This document shows, piece after piece, positions 51,843-61,391 of a stretch of DNA of 64,000 nt. Under the pieces are notes generated by a model. That model was not told the DNA's origin. It did not search any database and saw only the letters and a program-made list of their open reading frames with translations. This DNA is from Brevundimonas sp. AJA228-03 (GTDB taxonomy: Bacteria; Pseudomonadota; Alphaproteobacteria; Caulobacterales; Caulobacteraceae): NCBI RefSeq assembly GCF_017795885.1, contig NZ_CP059297.1:2485001-2549000 (forward strand). The letters are read 5' to 3'. Position 1 is the stretch's first letter; the number at the start of each line of letters is the position of its first letter. The position numbers and the translations under genes are program-made.

Positions 51843-51872
51843 GTCATCCTCCGGCTTGACCGGAGGATCAGG
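51843..51872. repeat. Short GTCATCC hairpin in the gcvT-gcvH gap
   Basis: GTCATCCTCCGG CTTGA CCGGAGGAT forms a hairpin between gcvH and the gcvT stop; it is a minimal form of the GTCATCC repeat family. Confidence 0.55.
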
Positions 51873-52983
51873 CTGCGGGTTTGCGGTGATAGCGTTGGGC
51901 GACGAAAGGCATGTCGATGACCTCGCACGCCGAGGTCTTGCCGCGCACGATGACCTTGAGGTTGGTGCCGAGCGCGGCGTGCGACGGCGGCACATAGCCC
52001 ATGGCGATGTTGCGGCCGAGCGTCGGTGACGGTCCGCCCGAGGTGACCACGCCGATCACCGTGCCGTCCGCATCGGCGATCTCCGCACCCTCGCGGGCCG
52101 GGGCGCCTTCCTTGATGCTGAGGCCCACGCGGACCCGCGACGGGCCCTCGGCCAATTCCTTCAGGATGCGCCCGGCCCCGTTGAAGTCCGCGGCGTCCTT
52201 CCTCGATTTCGACAGGGCAAACGTCAGCGCCCCCTCGACCGGCGAGGTCGTCGCATCGATGTCGTGGCCATGCAGCGGCAGGCCGGCCTCCAGACGCAGG
52301 CTGTCCCGCGCGCCCAGCCCGATCGGCTTGACCCGGGCGTCTTCCAGAATGGTGTTCCAGATCCGTTCGGCCTCGACGGCCGGCACGGAAATCTCGTAGC
52401 CGTCCTCGCCCGTATAGCCCGAGCGCGAGACGTAGCAGTCGACCCCGAACAGCATCAGACGGGCGCAGTCCATGAAGCCGAACTCGGCCAGCACCGGCTC
52501 ATGGGCGACCATCACCTCGGCTGCTTCGGGCCCCTGAATGGCGATCAGGGCGCGGTCGTCGAGCACGGTCAGGGTCGCGTCACCCGACAGATGGGCGCGC
52601 CAGAAGGCGAAGTCCTCGTCCTTGTTGCCTGCGTTGACGACGATATAGAGCCCGCTGTGATCGGGCTTTCCGGCCATCAGATCGTCGATGATGCCGCCAC
52701 TCTCGTTCAGCAGCAGGCTGTATTTCTGACGCCCGGCCTTCAGCGCGGCATAGTCGCCGGGCACGAACCGCTGGAACTGGGCGATGGCATCGGCCCCGGT
52801 GATCCTGGCCTGGCCCATGTGAGAGACGTCGAACAGGCCGGCATGCTCGCGGGTCCAGCGGTGCTCGGCCAGCACACCCTCGTACTGAACCGGCATGTCA
52901 TAGCCACCGAACCCGACCATGCGCGCGCCCAGCGCACGATGCGCGGCGTTCAGGACGGTCGTCTTCAGCGTCGGGTCGGTCAT
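51868..52983 (-). CDS. gcvT: Aminomethyltransferase (glycine cleavage T protein)
   Basis: GcvT releases ammonia from aminomethyl-GcvH and gives methylene-tetrahydrofolate. The 371-residue protein has [20 protein letters not shown], then HMGQARITG, the folate-site [15 protein letters not shown], and [11 protein letters not shown]. Length is normal. It is the first gene after the glycine riboswitch, which should control the whole gcvT-H-PA-PB operon. Confidence 0.96.
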   Translation of the reverse strand: MTDPTLKTTVLNAAHRALGARMVGFGGYDMPVQYEGVLAEHRWTREHAGLFDVSHMGQARITGADAIAQFQRFVPGDYAALKAGRQKYSLLLNESGGIIDDLMAGKPDHSGLYIVVNAGNKDEDFAFWRAHLSGDATLTVLDDRALIAIQGPEAAEVMVAHEPVLAEFGFMDCARLMLFGVDCYVSRSGYTGEDGYEISVPAVEAERIWNTILEDARVKPIGLGARDSLRLEAGLPLHGHDIDATTSPVEGALTFALSKSRKDAADFNGAGRILKELAEGPSRVRVGLSIKEGAPAREGAEIADADGTVIGVVTSGGPSPTLGRNIAMGYVPPSHAALGTNLKVIVRGKTSACEVIDMPFVAQRYHRKPAA

Positions 52984-53044
52984 TCTGTCAGACTCTCGGG
53001 GTCGCGTGTTGAGGCGGAAGGCTCCGCCGCCATCTGCGCCCCCG

Positions 53045-53272
53045 CTGTCCGTGAAACCTGAGAGATTCCGCCCCGTCCCGGCTCGGCGGGTGCCGTCCGG
53101 GATGACAAGGCTTGCTCCGTCGGCGCACCCTCAAAGGGTGACTTTCCAGCGTCCGAATGTCCTCGCGGTCCGTTTGCCTGAGCGTTTCCGGGGCGGTTGC
53201 GCCTTCGGCTCCGGGTCCGTCCGAAAGTGGGAGGCTGGACGGCCCGATCTCTCCCGCGAGAGCGAGACGACC
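53045..53272 (-). promoter_or_regulatory. Tandem glycine riboswitch upstream of gcvT
   Basis: On the minus strand the leader has two glycine aptamers. Aptamer I holds GCCGAAGGCGCAA (53197-53209) and ACGCTCAGGCAAACGGAC (53168-53185); aptamer II holds GCGCCGACGGAGCAA (53112-53126) and CTCTCAGGTTTCACGGACAG (53045-53064). These are the conserved glycine-binding cores. Glycine binding is known to turn on gcv operons in many bacteria. The switch ends about 60 nt before the gcvT ATG; no U-tract terminator is visible there, so control may act on translation. Aptamer II has an unusual insert (next entry). Confidence 0.93.
53066..53111. repeat. GTCATCCCGG-type palindrome inside glycine aptamer II
   Basis: Between the two conserved cores of aptamer II lies a unit ending CCGGGATGACAAG and starting CCGTCCCGGCTC, the same GTCATCCCGG ... 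CCGGGACG pattern as at 43612. It occupies a variable arm of the aptamer and adds a hairpin of about 40 nt. Confidence 0.75.
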
Positions 53273-53354
53273 TAGGCCCCGACTCTGTCGCCAAGTCAAG
53301 CGCGGCAAACCGACGTCGGCACCGCGCGCCGCGCTCCGGCCGGGATGATGAAGG

Positions 53355-54362
53355 TCAGGCCGCGTAGGCCTCCACCTCGGCGATCCGCGCGGCCTTGTCG
53401 GCCTCGCTGAGGAAAGATCCGGCAAAGCTGTTCTTCGCCATCAGCGTCAGCTGCTCGCGGGTCAGGCCGACGGCCGCGGCCAGCTGGCGGTAGTTCTCGT
53501 TCACATAGCCGCCGAAATAGGCGGGATCGTCCGAGTTCAGCGTGACCCTGATCCCCTGGCGCAGCATCTCCGGCACCGGGTGGTCCTTCAGGTCGTCGAC
53601 GACGCAGAGCCTGTGGTTCGACAGCGGACAGACCGTCAGCGTCATCCCCTCGGCCACGATCCGCCGGACCAGCGCCGGGTCTTCCATCGACCGGTTGCCA
53701 TGGTCCATCCGGTCGATGCGAAGTAGATCGAGCGCCTCCCACACATAGGCCGGCGGCCCCTCCTCGCCTGCGTGGGCGCACAGCTTCAGGCCCAGGTCCC
53801 GGGCCGCGGCGAACACGCGCTGGAACTTCGACGGCGGATGGCCGACCTCGGACGAATCCAGCCCCACGCCGACGAAGTGATGCAGATAGGGCCTGGCCAT
53901 CTCCAGCGTGGCGAAGGCCTCGTCCTCCGACAGGTGGCGCAGAAAGCTCAGGATCAGGCCCGACGTCACGCCCAGCTCGGCCCTGGCGCGATCCATCCCC
54001 GCGATCAGCCCCTCGACCACCACCCCGAACGGCACGCCGCGATCGGTATGGGTCTGGGGATCGAAGAAGATCTCGGCGTGGCGCACCGTGTCCGCCGCCG
54101 CCCGCTGGAAATAGGCGAAGGCCAGGTCCTCGAAATCCTGCCGCGTCAGCAGCACGTTCGCCCCGGCATAGTAGATGTCGAGGAAGTCCTGGAGGTTGGA
54201 AAAGTCATAGGCCGCCCGGACCGCCTCGACGCTGTCGAACGGGATGGCGACCCCGTTCCGCTCGGCCAGGGCGAACATCAGCTCCGGCTCCAGCGAACCC
54301 TCGATGTGCAGATGCAGCTCGGCCTTGGGCAGGCCGTCGATGAAGGTGTTCAGGTCGGTCAT
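53355..54362 (-). CDS. Adenine deaminase (adenosine deaminase-like family)
   Basis: The enzyme of the metal-dependent ADA superfamily would deaminate adenine to hypoxanthine. The 335-residue protein has the metal site [25 protein letters not shown] with the next His, and [15 protein letters not shown]. The SLEPEL and DDPAYF forms are typical of the adenine-deaminase branch (fungal Aah1-like) rather than true adenosine deaminase; earlier records often call it add. The ATG at 54362 fits the family; the open frame to 54398 does not. It lies 11 bp after the NYN gene. Confidence 0.88.
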   Translation of the reverse strand: MTDLNTFIDGLPKAELHLHIEGSLEPELMFALAERNGVAIPFDSVEAVRAAYDFSNLQDFLDIYYAGANVLLTRQDFEDLAFAYFQRAAADTVRHAEIFFDPQTHTDRGVPFGVVVEGLIAGMDRARAELGVTSGLILSFLRHLSEDEAFATLEMARPYLHHFVGVGLDSSEVGHPPSKFQRVFAAARDLGLKLCAHAGEEGPPAYVWEALDLLRIDRMDHGNRSMEDPALVRRIVAEGMTLTVCPLSNHRLCVVDDLKDHPVPEMLRQGIRVTLNSDDPAYFGGYVNENYRQLAAAVGLTREQLTLMAKNSFAGSFLSEADKAARIAEVEAYAA

Positions 54363-54372
54363 GATCGCTCCG

Positions 54373-55152
54373 CTAGGACGAGGCGTTGGACACCACAAGG
54401 CGCAAATGACCGCGACGGATGTCGGGCACCGACGGCGATGGCGTGGACGGAGGCGGCGTCACCTCTTCATTCGCCTGCCACCCCATCGGTCGCTCGACAT
54501 AGCCGGACCGGGTCAAGACACGCTCCGGCAGACCGCAACGTTCCAGCATCCCGATCTCGATCTCGGTCCGGGCATGGACCCATTCGAGAAGTTGGCGATT
54601 GTGGCCTCGCCCCGGCGGCGCGACGCTGACGATCCGCTTGCGCGGATAGCTCTCGTGCAGGAATCGCGTGGTCGCGGCATGATCTCCGTCGGTCGTGACG
54701 ATGTAAGCCGTATCGAACCGGTCGGCGGCCGCGTCGGCGGCGATGGACAGGGCCAGGTTGACGTCGCTCTGCTTTTCCGTCGCGTCCATCCACTGGTGGC
54801 CGCAGGCGTGGCAATGATCTCCGTGCACGACGAAATGTCCCATCAGGCAGCGCACGCCGCGCGCTCCGAGCGCACCCTCATAGGCCATCAGCGCCTGCAT
54901 CCGGTCGCGGCGCTGCGGCCGATGGGCGCTGACCCAGACGGTCCCGGCCAGGCGCTCGTCCGGCGGCAGCAGGGCCCGCCCCAGGGCCGCCAGATCCAGC
55001 CACAGCAGCTCGTGCCGGTTCAGGTCAAGGATGGCGTGATGCAGGTTGAACCCGTCGACATACAGCCGGGCCCGCTTGCGGAAGATCGGCAGGCGAAAAC
55101 CGTCGCGGCGGATTGCCTGCGTCTGCCCTCCCCTCGTCCCCGACCGTGCCAT
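54373..55152 (-). CDS. NYN (PIN-like) domain protein with zinc-knuckle insert
   Basis: The 259-residue protein has the NYN/LabA pattern of metal-binding Asp residues: [12 protein letters not shown] near residue 30, [15 protein letters not shown] near 127 and [14 protein letters not shown] near 150. Between the first two is a HCHACGHQW segment that resembles half of a zinc knuckle. NYN proteins are usually RNases or RNA-binding. The C-terminal 45 residues are Pro/Ser-rich. It is 11 bp from the deaminase gene, possibly an operon. Confidence 0.85.
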   Translation of the reverse strand: MARSGTRGGQTQAIRRDGFRLPIFRKRARLYVDGFNLHHAILDLNRHELLWLDLAALGRALLPPDERLAGTVWVSAHRPQRRDRMQALMAYEGALGARGVRCLMGHFVVHGDHCHACGHQWMDATEKQSDVNLALSIAADAAADRFDTAYIVTTDGDHAATTRFLHESYPRKRIVSVAPPGRGHNRQLLEWVHARTEIEIGMLERCGLPERVLTRSGYVERPMGWQANEEVTPPPSTPSPSVPDIRRGHLRLVVSNASS

Positions 55153-55223
55153 GACCTGGCCTCGTCCCGCCCCTGAAGGAAACAGTTAACCCTTCGGGAA
55201 CACCGGAGTCCGTGTCGTCAAGG

Positions 55224-57026
55224 CTACATCCGTTCGGGCGAATCGATTCCCAGCAGGTCCAGCGCGATCACCAGCTGGTCCAGCGCCGCCTTCGACAGGG
55301 TCAGCCGCGAGGCCACCGTCGCCGCGTCCGCCGCCGCCAGCACCGGGCAGGCCGCATAGAATTTCGAGAAGGCCTGCGCCAGCCGATAGGCATGCTCGGC
55401 GATCACGTGCGGGCTGCGCTTGTCATAGGCCTCGCCGACCGCCTGGTCGAAGGCGTCCAGCGTCAAGACCAGATCGCGTTCGGCAGGCTCCGAGATCGCC
55501 ACCAGCCCGGCCTTCGCCCCCTGCTCGCCCGCGCGGCGCAGCAGCGATTTGATGCGCACGACCTGGTACAGCAGATAGGGCCCGGTCTTGCCCTCGAAGC
55601 TCATGAACCGGTCCAGGTCGAAGACGTAGCTGGTCGTCCGGCTGTTCGACAGGTCGGCGAACTTCAGCGCCGCAATGGCCACCTTGTGCGCCGTGTCCTC
55701 GAACGTCGCTTCGTCCAGATCGGCCCCCAGCTCGGCCTCGCGCAGGCGGTCGCGCGCCTTGTCGGTGGCCTGGGTGATCAGATCGTTCAGCTTCAGCACC
55801 CCGCCCGCCCGGGTCTTGAACGGCTTGCCGTCGGTGCCGTTCATGGTGCCGAAGCCCAGATGCTCGAGCGCACCCGGCTCGGCATAGCGGGCCAGACAGG
55901 CAGCGCGGAACACCTGTTCGAAATGCTCGGCCTGGCGCTCGTCGACGACGTACAGCATCAGGTCGGGATCGATCCGGTTCTTGCGGTCCAGGATCGTGGC
56001 CAGATCGGTCGTGCCATACATGGCCGAGCCTTCCGAGGAGACGACCAGCAGCGGCGGCGGGCTGGGGGCCTCGACCACCGAACCGTCGGCCAGCTTCTTC
56101 TTGCGGGTCTCGCCGGGCCGGGCGACGTGCACCACCTGGGCTCCGTCGTCCTCGACCAGCAGGGCCTTGGTCTTGAGGTCCACGACCATGCCCGCGATCA
56201 GGGGATCGGCGTCGCTCTCGCCGTTCCACAGGTCGAAATCGACGGCCAGGGTGCCGTATTCCCGCACCAGGGCCTCGCGGCTGACCGCCACGAAATGCCG
56301 CCACAGCGCCAGATAGCCGGGCCGTCCGCCCTGCAGTTCCGCCGTGGCCTTGCGCGCCCGGTCCCGGAATGCGGGATCCTCCCTGGCTCGCCCGGCGGCC
56401 AGCGGGTACAGCCGGTCCAGATCGGCCAGGGTCACCGGGCTTTCGGCCGGGAACGGCCCGTCGCCGCCGGCCATGAAGGCGTCGGCCAGACCTTCGTCAC
56501 CACAGGCCACGATCAGCAGCCCCATCTGGAAGCCCCAGTCGCCGAAATGGGCGTCGCCGGTCACGGCATCGCCCCGGAACCGGAACAGCCGCTTCAGGCT
56601 CTCGCCGATGATCGCGCTGCGCAGATGGCCGACGTGCATGGGCTTGGCCACGTTCGGCCCGCCGAAGTCGATAACCACCGTTCGCGGCACCGCGACCGGC
56701 GAGGCTCCGGCCCGGTCCGCATCCGACGCCACCTCGGCCGCCCGCGCCGACAGGGCGGCATCGGCGACCTTCAGATTGATGAACCCGGGTCCCGCGACCT
56801 CGACGGCGGCCAGACGTGCGTCGCCGTTCAGCCGCGCCGCCACCCGGTCCGCCAGTTCGCGCGGATTGGCCTTCAGCGCCTTGGCGGCGGCGAGGGCGCC
56901 ATTGGACTGGAAGTCGGCCAGGTCCGGGCGGTCCGAGGTCGTGACCCGCGCCAGGCCCGCGTCCACGCCTTCGGCGGCGAAGGCGGCCGCGACCGCTTCG
57001 CCCAGTGCGGTCCTGAGGTCCGTCAT
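55224..57026 (-). CDS. argS: Arginyl-tRNA synthetase
   Basis: ArgS charges tRNA-Arg. The 600-residue class I synthetase has the N-terminal Add-1 domain, the HIGH-type motif in [17 protein letters not shown] near residue 130, and the conserved KMSKS-equivalent region near [10 protein letters not shown]. The C-terminal anticodon-binding part ends [16 protein letters not shown]. It starts in a four-base overlap (ATGA) with the exported protein gene at 57023. Confidence 0.96.
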   Translation of the reverse strand: MTDLRTALGEAVAAAFAAEGVDAGLARVTTSDRPDLADFQSNGALAAAKALKANPRELADRVAARLNGDARLAAVEVAGPGFINLKVADAALSARAAEVASDADRAGASPVAVPRTVVIDFGGPNVAKPMHVGHLRSAIIGESLKRLFRFRGDAVTGDAHFGDWGFQMGLLIVACGDEGLADAFMAGGDGPFPAESPVTLADLDRLYPLAAGRAREDPAFRDRARKATAELQGGRPGYLALWRHFVAVSREALVREYGTLAVDFDLWNGESDADPLIAGMVVDLKTKALLVEDDGAQVVHVARPGETRKKKLADGSVVEAPSPPPLLVVSSEGSAMYGTTDLATILDRKNRIDPDLMLYVVDERQAEHFEQVFRAACLARYAEPGALEHLGFGTMNGTDGKPFKTRAGGVLKLNDLITQATDKARDRLREAELGADLDEATFEDTAHKVAIAALKFADLSNSRTTSYVFDLDRFMSFEGKTGPYLLYQVVRIKSLLRRAGEQGAKAGLVAISEPAERDLVLTLDAFDQAVGEAYDKRSPHVIAEHAYRLAQAFSKFYAACPVLAAADAATVASRLTLSKAALDQLVIALDLLGIDSPERM

Positions 57027-57682
57027 GGGGCCGGAGGGGTCGCCGCGGTCGTGCCGGCGTTGATGCGGAAGCGGCTGCCCGAACGGTTGAACTCGGCCAT
57101 TTCCGGCGTGACCTCAAAGCCGACCAGAATCTCGAAATTGCCGCCGCTGGTGGTCGCCGACGCGCGCGGGATGACCACGGACTGCGCTTCGGTCACCGAC
57201 GTGGTCGAGGACCCGTCGAAATTCACCGGCAGATCGAAATACTCCTTGGCCAGGACGGCTTCATTCCGTTCCGTGACCGCGATCCAGTAACGATAGGTGC
57301 GTTGATCGCCCTGGGCCATCGGGCCACGACCCAGATCGAACAGGATGTTCATCTGGACCTCGATCGGGTCGTCGTTCAGATAGCGGCACCCGGCCGTCAC
57401 GCCCTGGATTTCGCCGGTATAGCCGACGGCACTGGCGGCGGCGCGGCCCCCGTCCAGCTCGACATAGCGCGCGGCGTCGTACAGCACCTTCACGAACGGG
57501 CAGGGTCCGGCGTTGGGGCGGGCACGGAGGGGCGCGATGCGCGGCGGCCGTGCCTCATCCTCGTCTTCCCGACCTTGCTGCTGGCCCTGGCGGTCACGCT
57601 GGCTCTGGCTGCTCTGGGCGGAGGCGGCACCGGCGGAGGCGAGAACGGCCAGGGCGGCGAGGGCGACGGTCGCAAGACGCAT
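57023..57682 (-). CDS. Exported protein of unknown function, coupled to argS
   Basis: The 219-residue protein has a signal peptide (residues 1-22, ASA-Q), a charged low-complexity stretch ([18 protein letters not shown]) and a domain of about 160 residues with [26 protein letters not shown] and [20 protein letters not shown]. Two Cys may form a disulphide. Similar proteins upstream of argS exist in Caulobacterales as far as I recall, without function. The gene overlaps argS by four bases. Confidence 0.78.
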   Translation of the reverse strand: MRLATVALAALAVLASAGAASAQSSQSQRDRQGQQQGREDEDEARPPRIAPLRARPNAGPCPFVKVLYDAARYVELDGGRAAASAVGYTGEIQGVTAGCRYLNDDPIEVQMNILFDLGRGPMAQGDQRTYRYWIAVTERNEAVLAKEYFDLPVNFDGSSTTSVTEAQSVVIPRASATTSGGNFEILVGFEVTPEMAEFNRSGSRFRINAGTTAATPPAP

Positions 57683-57820
57683 GTATCGAAATCCGGAAAG
57701 CTGAACCGCTGGCGGGGAACCCGGTCAGGCTTCCCGCCTGATAGCGGCTAAAGCGAGGCGTCGCAAACCGTGAAGCCCGTCCCGGTGGCGAGGAAGCCGC
57801 AGAAAGACTAGGTTCGGTTC

Positions 57821-58804
57821 ATGGACGCTCTCGCCCCCTCGCCCGTCACCGCCCCGCTCGCGGCCGCCCGTCCCCTGACCGTGCGCATGGCCACGCCGCG
57901 CGGCTTCTGCGCCGGGGTCGATCGCGCCATCCAGATCGTCGAGCGTGCGATCGAGAAGTTCGGCGCGCCCGTCTATGTCCGCCACGAGATCGTCCACAAC
58001 CGGCATGTCGTCGACCGGCTGAAGGGTCTGGGCGCGGTCTTCGTCAAGGAACTGGACGAATGCCCCGACGACCGGCCCGTGGTCTTCTCGGCCCACGGCG
58101 TGCCCAAGTCGGTGCCCGCCACGGCCCGGGCCCGCGACCTGCTGTTCCTGGACGCCACCTGCCCCCTGGTGTCCAAGGTCCATGTCGAGGCCGAGCGCCA
58201 TCATGCCCAGGGCAAGCACATCATCCTGATCGGCCATGCCGGCCACCCCGAGGTCGTCGGCACCCTGGGCCAGCTGCCCGACGGCGCGATCAGCCTGGTC
58301 GAGACGGTCGAGGACGCCATGGCCTTCCAGCGTCCCGGCGACCAGCCCCTGGCCTATGCGACCCAGACGACCCTGTCGCTGGACGACACCTCCGAGATCG
58401 TCGGCGTGCTGAAGAGCCGCTTTCCCGAACTGCCCGACCCCCACAAGGAAGACATCTGCTACGCCACCACCAACCGGCAGGAGGCGGTCAAACAGCTGGC
58501 CGACGGGTCCGATCTGGTGCTCGTGGTGGGATCGAAGAACTCGTCCAACTCCGTGCGTCTGGTCGAGGTGGCCCTGCGCGCCGGGGCCCGCGACGCGCGG
58601 CTGATCGACGATGCGAGCCAGATCGACTGGAGCTGGTTCGAGGGCGTGAACACGGTCGGCGTCACGGCCGGCGCCTCGGCCCCCGAGCCGCTGGTTCAGG
58701 CCGTCGTCTCGGCGATGCAGGCGCGGTTCGCCGTGACCCTGGCCGACGATCCGGGCGAGCCGGAAACCGTCACCTTCAAACTGCCCCGCGCCCTGACGAC
58801 CTGA
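57821..58804 (+). CDS. ispH: 4-hydroxy-3-methylbut-2-enyl diphosphate reductase
   Basis: IspH makes IPP and DMAPP in the last step of the MEP isoprenoid pathway, using a [4Fe-4S] cluster. The three cluster Cys are present: GFCAGVDRA (residue 29), [12 protein letters not shown] (112) and [10 protein letters not shown] (212), along with SAHGVPKS and [11 protein letters not shown]. The 327 residues fit the family. The ATG at 57821 gives a leader of about 20 residues before [11 protein letters not shown]. It converges with pccA. Confidence 0.95.
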   Translation: MDALAPSPVTAPLAAARPLTVRMATPRGFCAGVDRAIQIVERAIEKFGAPVYVRHEIVHNRHVVDRLKGLGAVFVKELDECPDDRPVVFSAHGVPKSVPATARARDLLFLDATCPLVSKVHVEAERHHAQGKHIILIGHAGHPEVVGTLGQLPDGAISLVETVEDAMAFQRPGDQPLAYATQTTLSLDDTSEIVGVLKSRFPELPDPHKEDICYATTNRQEAVKQLADGSDLVLVVGSKNSSNSVRLVEVALRAGARDARLIDDASQIDWSWFEGVNTVGVTAGASAPEPLVQAVVSAMQARFAVTLADDPGEPETVTFKLPRALTT

Positions 58805-58810
58805 ACCGGC

Positions 58811-60793
58811 TCAGGCGAACTCCACCAGCACGTCGTCGGCCGCGACCGGGTCGCCGGCCTTCGACCCCACCGCCTTCACCACCCCGTCGCGTTCAGCCTT
58901 GAGGATGTTCTGCATCTTCATGGCCTCGATCACGGCGACGGTCTCGCCGGCCTTGACCTCCTGACCGACCTCGACGGCGATGGAGACGACGAGCCCGGGC
59001 ATGGGGGACTGGATCAGCTTCGAGGTATCCGCCGCCTGTTTCTCGGGCAGGCGGGCGAACAGCTCGGCCATGCGGGGCGTCAGGACGCGGACGCGCGCGG
59101 TGACCGGGCCGGTGCGGATGCGGAAGCCGTCGGCGATGCGCGCGACCTCGGCGGTATAGGGTTCGTGGTCGAGGACGGCGCGGAACTGGGCCAGGCCCGG
59201 GCGCCAGTCGATGTCCGACAGCTGCAGGGCGCGGTCCTCGCCCGCCAGTTCCAGCGTCAGCGCCTCCTCGTCGTCGTATCCGAGGGACACGCCGTGCGCC
59301 TCACGGTCGATGAGGACGATCCAGTCGGTGCGGTCGGACGGGTCGCCGGACTGTTCGGTCAGGATCTCGTTCATCGCCGCCGCCGTGGCGATCAGGATGT
59401 CGGTCCGCCGCCGGTCGGGGGCCACGCCCCTGAAGCCGTCGGGGAACTCATCCTTGATGTAGCTGGTCGACAGGGCGCCCGACCGGAACCGCGCCTGATC
59501 CATCACGGCGGCGAGGAAGGGCACATTGTGGCCGACGCCCTGCAGGTGGGTGTCCTCCAGCGCCCGCTTCATGCCGTCGATGGCGGCGATGCGGGTCGGG
59601 GCCCAGGTGTTCAGCTTGGCGATCATGGGATCGTAGAACATCGAGATCTCGTCGCCCTCGCGGACGCCGGAATCGTTCCGGACCACATAGCCGTCCTGCT
59701 GGCCTTCCTCGGGCTGGTCGTAGCGGACCAGACGGCCGATGGAGGGCAGGAAGCCGCGATAGGGGTCCTCGGCATAGATGCGGCTCTCGATGGCCCAGCC
59801 GTTGATCTTCAGATCGTCCTGACCGAAGGCCATCCGTTCTCCGGCGGCCGAGCGGATCATCTGTTCGACCAGATCGACGCCGGTGATCAGTTCGGTGACC
59901 GGGTGCTCCACCTGGAGCCGGGTGTTCATCTCCAGGAAGAAGAAGCTGCGGTCCTGACCGGCGACGAACTCGACCGTCCCGGCCGAGTCATAGTTCACCG
60001 CCCGGGCCAGGGCGACGGCCTGTTCGCTCATGGCCTTCCGCGTCGCGTCGTCCAGCAGGGGCGACGGCGCCTCCTCGATGACCTTCTGGTTGCGGCGCTG
60101 GATCGAGCATTCGCGGTCGAACAGGCTGACGATGTTGCCGTGCTTGTCGCCCAGCACCTGGATCTCGATGTGGCGCGGGTCGATGATGAACTTTTCCAGG
60201 AAGACCCGGTCGTCGCCGAACGCCGTCAGCGCCTCGGCCTTCACGGCGGAGAACCCCTCGGCCATGTCGGCGTCCGAATGGGCCACGCGGATGCCCTTGC
60301 CCCCGCCCCCGGCCGAGGCCTTGATCATGACCGGATAGCCGATCTCGTTGGCGATCTGGATGGCGTGTTCATCGCCTTCGATCAGCCCCATATAGCCGGG
60401 CACGGTCGAGACCCCGGCTGCGGCCGCGAATTTCTTGGACGTGATCTTGTCGCCCATGGCCTCGATGGCGTGCGGGTTCGGCCCGATGAAGGCGATGCCC
60501 TCGGCCTCCAGCCGCCGGGCGAAGACGGGGTTCTCCGACAGGAAGCCGAAGCCCGGATGCACGGCCTCGGCCCCCGAGCGACGCACGGCCTCGACGATCC
60601 TGTCCTGCACCAGATAGCTCTCGGACGCTGCCGACGGCCCGATGTGGATCGCCTCGTCCGCCATCTCGACCGCCATCGAGCCTGCGTCGGCGTCGGAGTG
60701 CACGACCACGGTCTGGATGCCCATGCGGCGAGCGGTCTTTATGATCCGGACGGCGATCTCGCCCCGGTTTGCGATCAGGATCTTTGAGAACAT
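58811..60793 (-). CDS. pccA: Propionyl-CoA carboxylase alpha subunit (biotin carboxylase + BCCP)
   Basis: The alpha subunit carboxylates biotin with ATP and bicarbonate. The 660-residue protein begins MFSKILIANRGEIAVRI and has the ATP-grasp motifs KASAGGGGKGIRVA and FLEMNTRLQVEHPVTE, then a linker/BT domain and the biotinyl-Lys in EAMKMQNILK near residue 624. The architecture with one chain for biotin carboxylase and carrier fits propionyl- (or acyl-) CoA carboxylase rather than AccC. pccB lies at 62445 on the same strand with three genes' distance. Confidence 0.94.
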   Translation of the reverse strand: MFSKILIANRGEIAVRIIKTARRMGIQTVVVHSDADAGSMAVEMADEAIHIGPSAASESYLVQDRIVEAVRRSGAEAVHPGFGFLSENPVFARRLEAEGIAFIGPNPHAIEAMGDKITSKKFAAAAGVSTVPGYMGLIEGDEHAIQIANEIGYPVMIKASAGGGGKGIRVAHSDADMAEGFSAVKAEALTAFGDDRVFLEKFIIDPRHIEIQVLGDKHGNIVSLFDRECSIQRRNQKVIEEAPSPLLDDATRKAMSEQAVALARAVNYDSAGTVEFVAGQDRSFFFLEMNTRLQVEHPVTELITGVDLVEQMIRSAAGERMAFGQDDLKINGWAIESRIYAEDPYRGFLPSIGRLVRYDQPEEGQQDGYVVRNDSGVREGDEISMFYDPMIAKLNTWAPTRIAAIDGMKRALEDTHLQGVGHNVPFLAAVMDQARFRSGALSTSYIKDEFPDGFRGVAPDRRRTDILIATAAAMNEILTEQSGDPSDRTDWIVLIDREAHGVSLGYDDEEALTLELAGEDRALQLSDIDWRPGLAQFRAVLDHEPYTAEVARIADGFRIRTGPVTARVRVLTPRMAELFARLPEKQAADTSKLIQSPMPGLVVSIAVEVGQEVKAGETVAVIEAMKMQNILKAERDGVVKAVGSKAGDPVAADDVLVEFA

Positions 60794-60872
60794 TCTGGCC
60801 TCTGTTTGCGCCTCAGGGCTTAGCGAGACGCGGCGGGCAAGGCAAACCGGAGGTGGGAAGTCCGTCCCACGA

Positions 60873-61039
60873 CCCCTCTCCCGGAGGGAGAGGGCTTGAG
60901 CGTCCAGGAGCGCAGCGATTGGATACGCGAAAGGGTGAGGGGTAAAGCCCTCACCGGTTGGCAGCCAAACCCCTCACCCTTTCGGCTTGACGGATCGCTC
61001 CGCTCCCCGAGCCTCAAGCCCTCTCCCTCCGGGAGAGGG
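60873..61039. repeat. Long inverted repeat with nested arms
   Basis: The outer arms are CCCTCTCCCGGAGGGAGAGG plus CTTGAG at the left and their exact reverse complement at the right (61012-61039); inside, GAAAGGGTGAGGGGT (60928) pairs with ACCCCTCACCCTTTC (60969). The result is a folded element of about 167 bp in the pccA leader region. Its right end forms the last codons of the phosphatase-like gene. Confidence 0.88.
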
Positions 61040-61361
61040 AGCGGAGATGCGGACCCACCTTCTGCTCCAGCAGCGCCACCAGCTCAGGCTGCATGAAGGC
61101 GTAGTCGTCCCGGATATCCAGGCACACCACCCGCGCCCGCTTCAGGCTCTGTCGAAACCGCCGCTGCAGCTTCGCCCGGTGCGTCCGCTCCATGACGAAG
61201 ACGATGTCGGCCCATTCGACCAGTTCATCGGTACAGGGCTCGTCCGCATCCGGCGCCAGCCCCGCCGACGCCGTCTCCACCCCCGGCCAGGCGGCGAACA
61301 CCTGCTCCGCCGTCGGTGACCGGAGGCGGTTGCGGGAGCAGAGGAAGAGGAGGTTGGTCAG
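61014..61361 (-). CDS. Low-molecular-weight tyrosine phosphatase-like protein (CTG start)
   Basis: The 115-residue protein would start LTNLLFLCSRNRLRSPTAEQ, containing the LMW-PTPase P-loop in the CxxNxxRSP form, and goes on with VFAAWPGVETASAGLAPDAD and LDIRDDYAFMQPELVALLE, as in the short phosphotyrosine-phosphatase-like family. No ATG, GTG or TTG precedes the P-loop: the in-frame stop is at 61386-61388, and the best start is CTG at 61361 with AGGA at 61370-61373. A GTG at 61301 lacks the catalytic loop. The last 13 residues (HLRSLSRRERA-type) come from the adjoining repeat. Confidence 0.65.
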   Translation of the reverse strand: MTNLLFLCSRNRLRSPTAEQVFAAWPGVETASAGLAPDADEPCTDELVEWADIVFVMERTHRAKLQRRFRQSLKRARVVCLDIRDDYAFMQPELVALLEQKVGPHLRSLSRRERA

Positions 61362-61391
61362 GTCAAAAATCCTGCTCGCACGCGCTCAAAG

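Noticed and set aside
53355..54362. True adenosine deaminase
   Set aside because: The SLEPEL and DDPAYF motifs fit the adenine-deaminase branch better, although this cannot be settled without an alignment.
55180..55200. CtrA box near the NYN gene start
   Set aside because: A TTAA half-site is present but the second half at the right spacing does not match.
58811..60793. Acetyl-CoA carboxylase subunit AccC
   Set aside because: The carrier domain with EAMKM is fused at the C terminus and pccB is nearby; AccC lacks the carrier domain.
61014..61301. Phosphatase-like gene starting at GTG 61301
   Set aside because: That start removes the P-loop and the first strand, which are encoded intact just upstream in the same frame.
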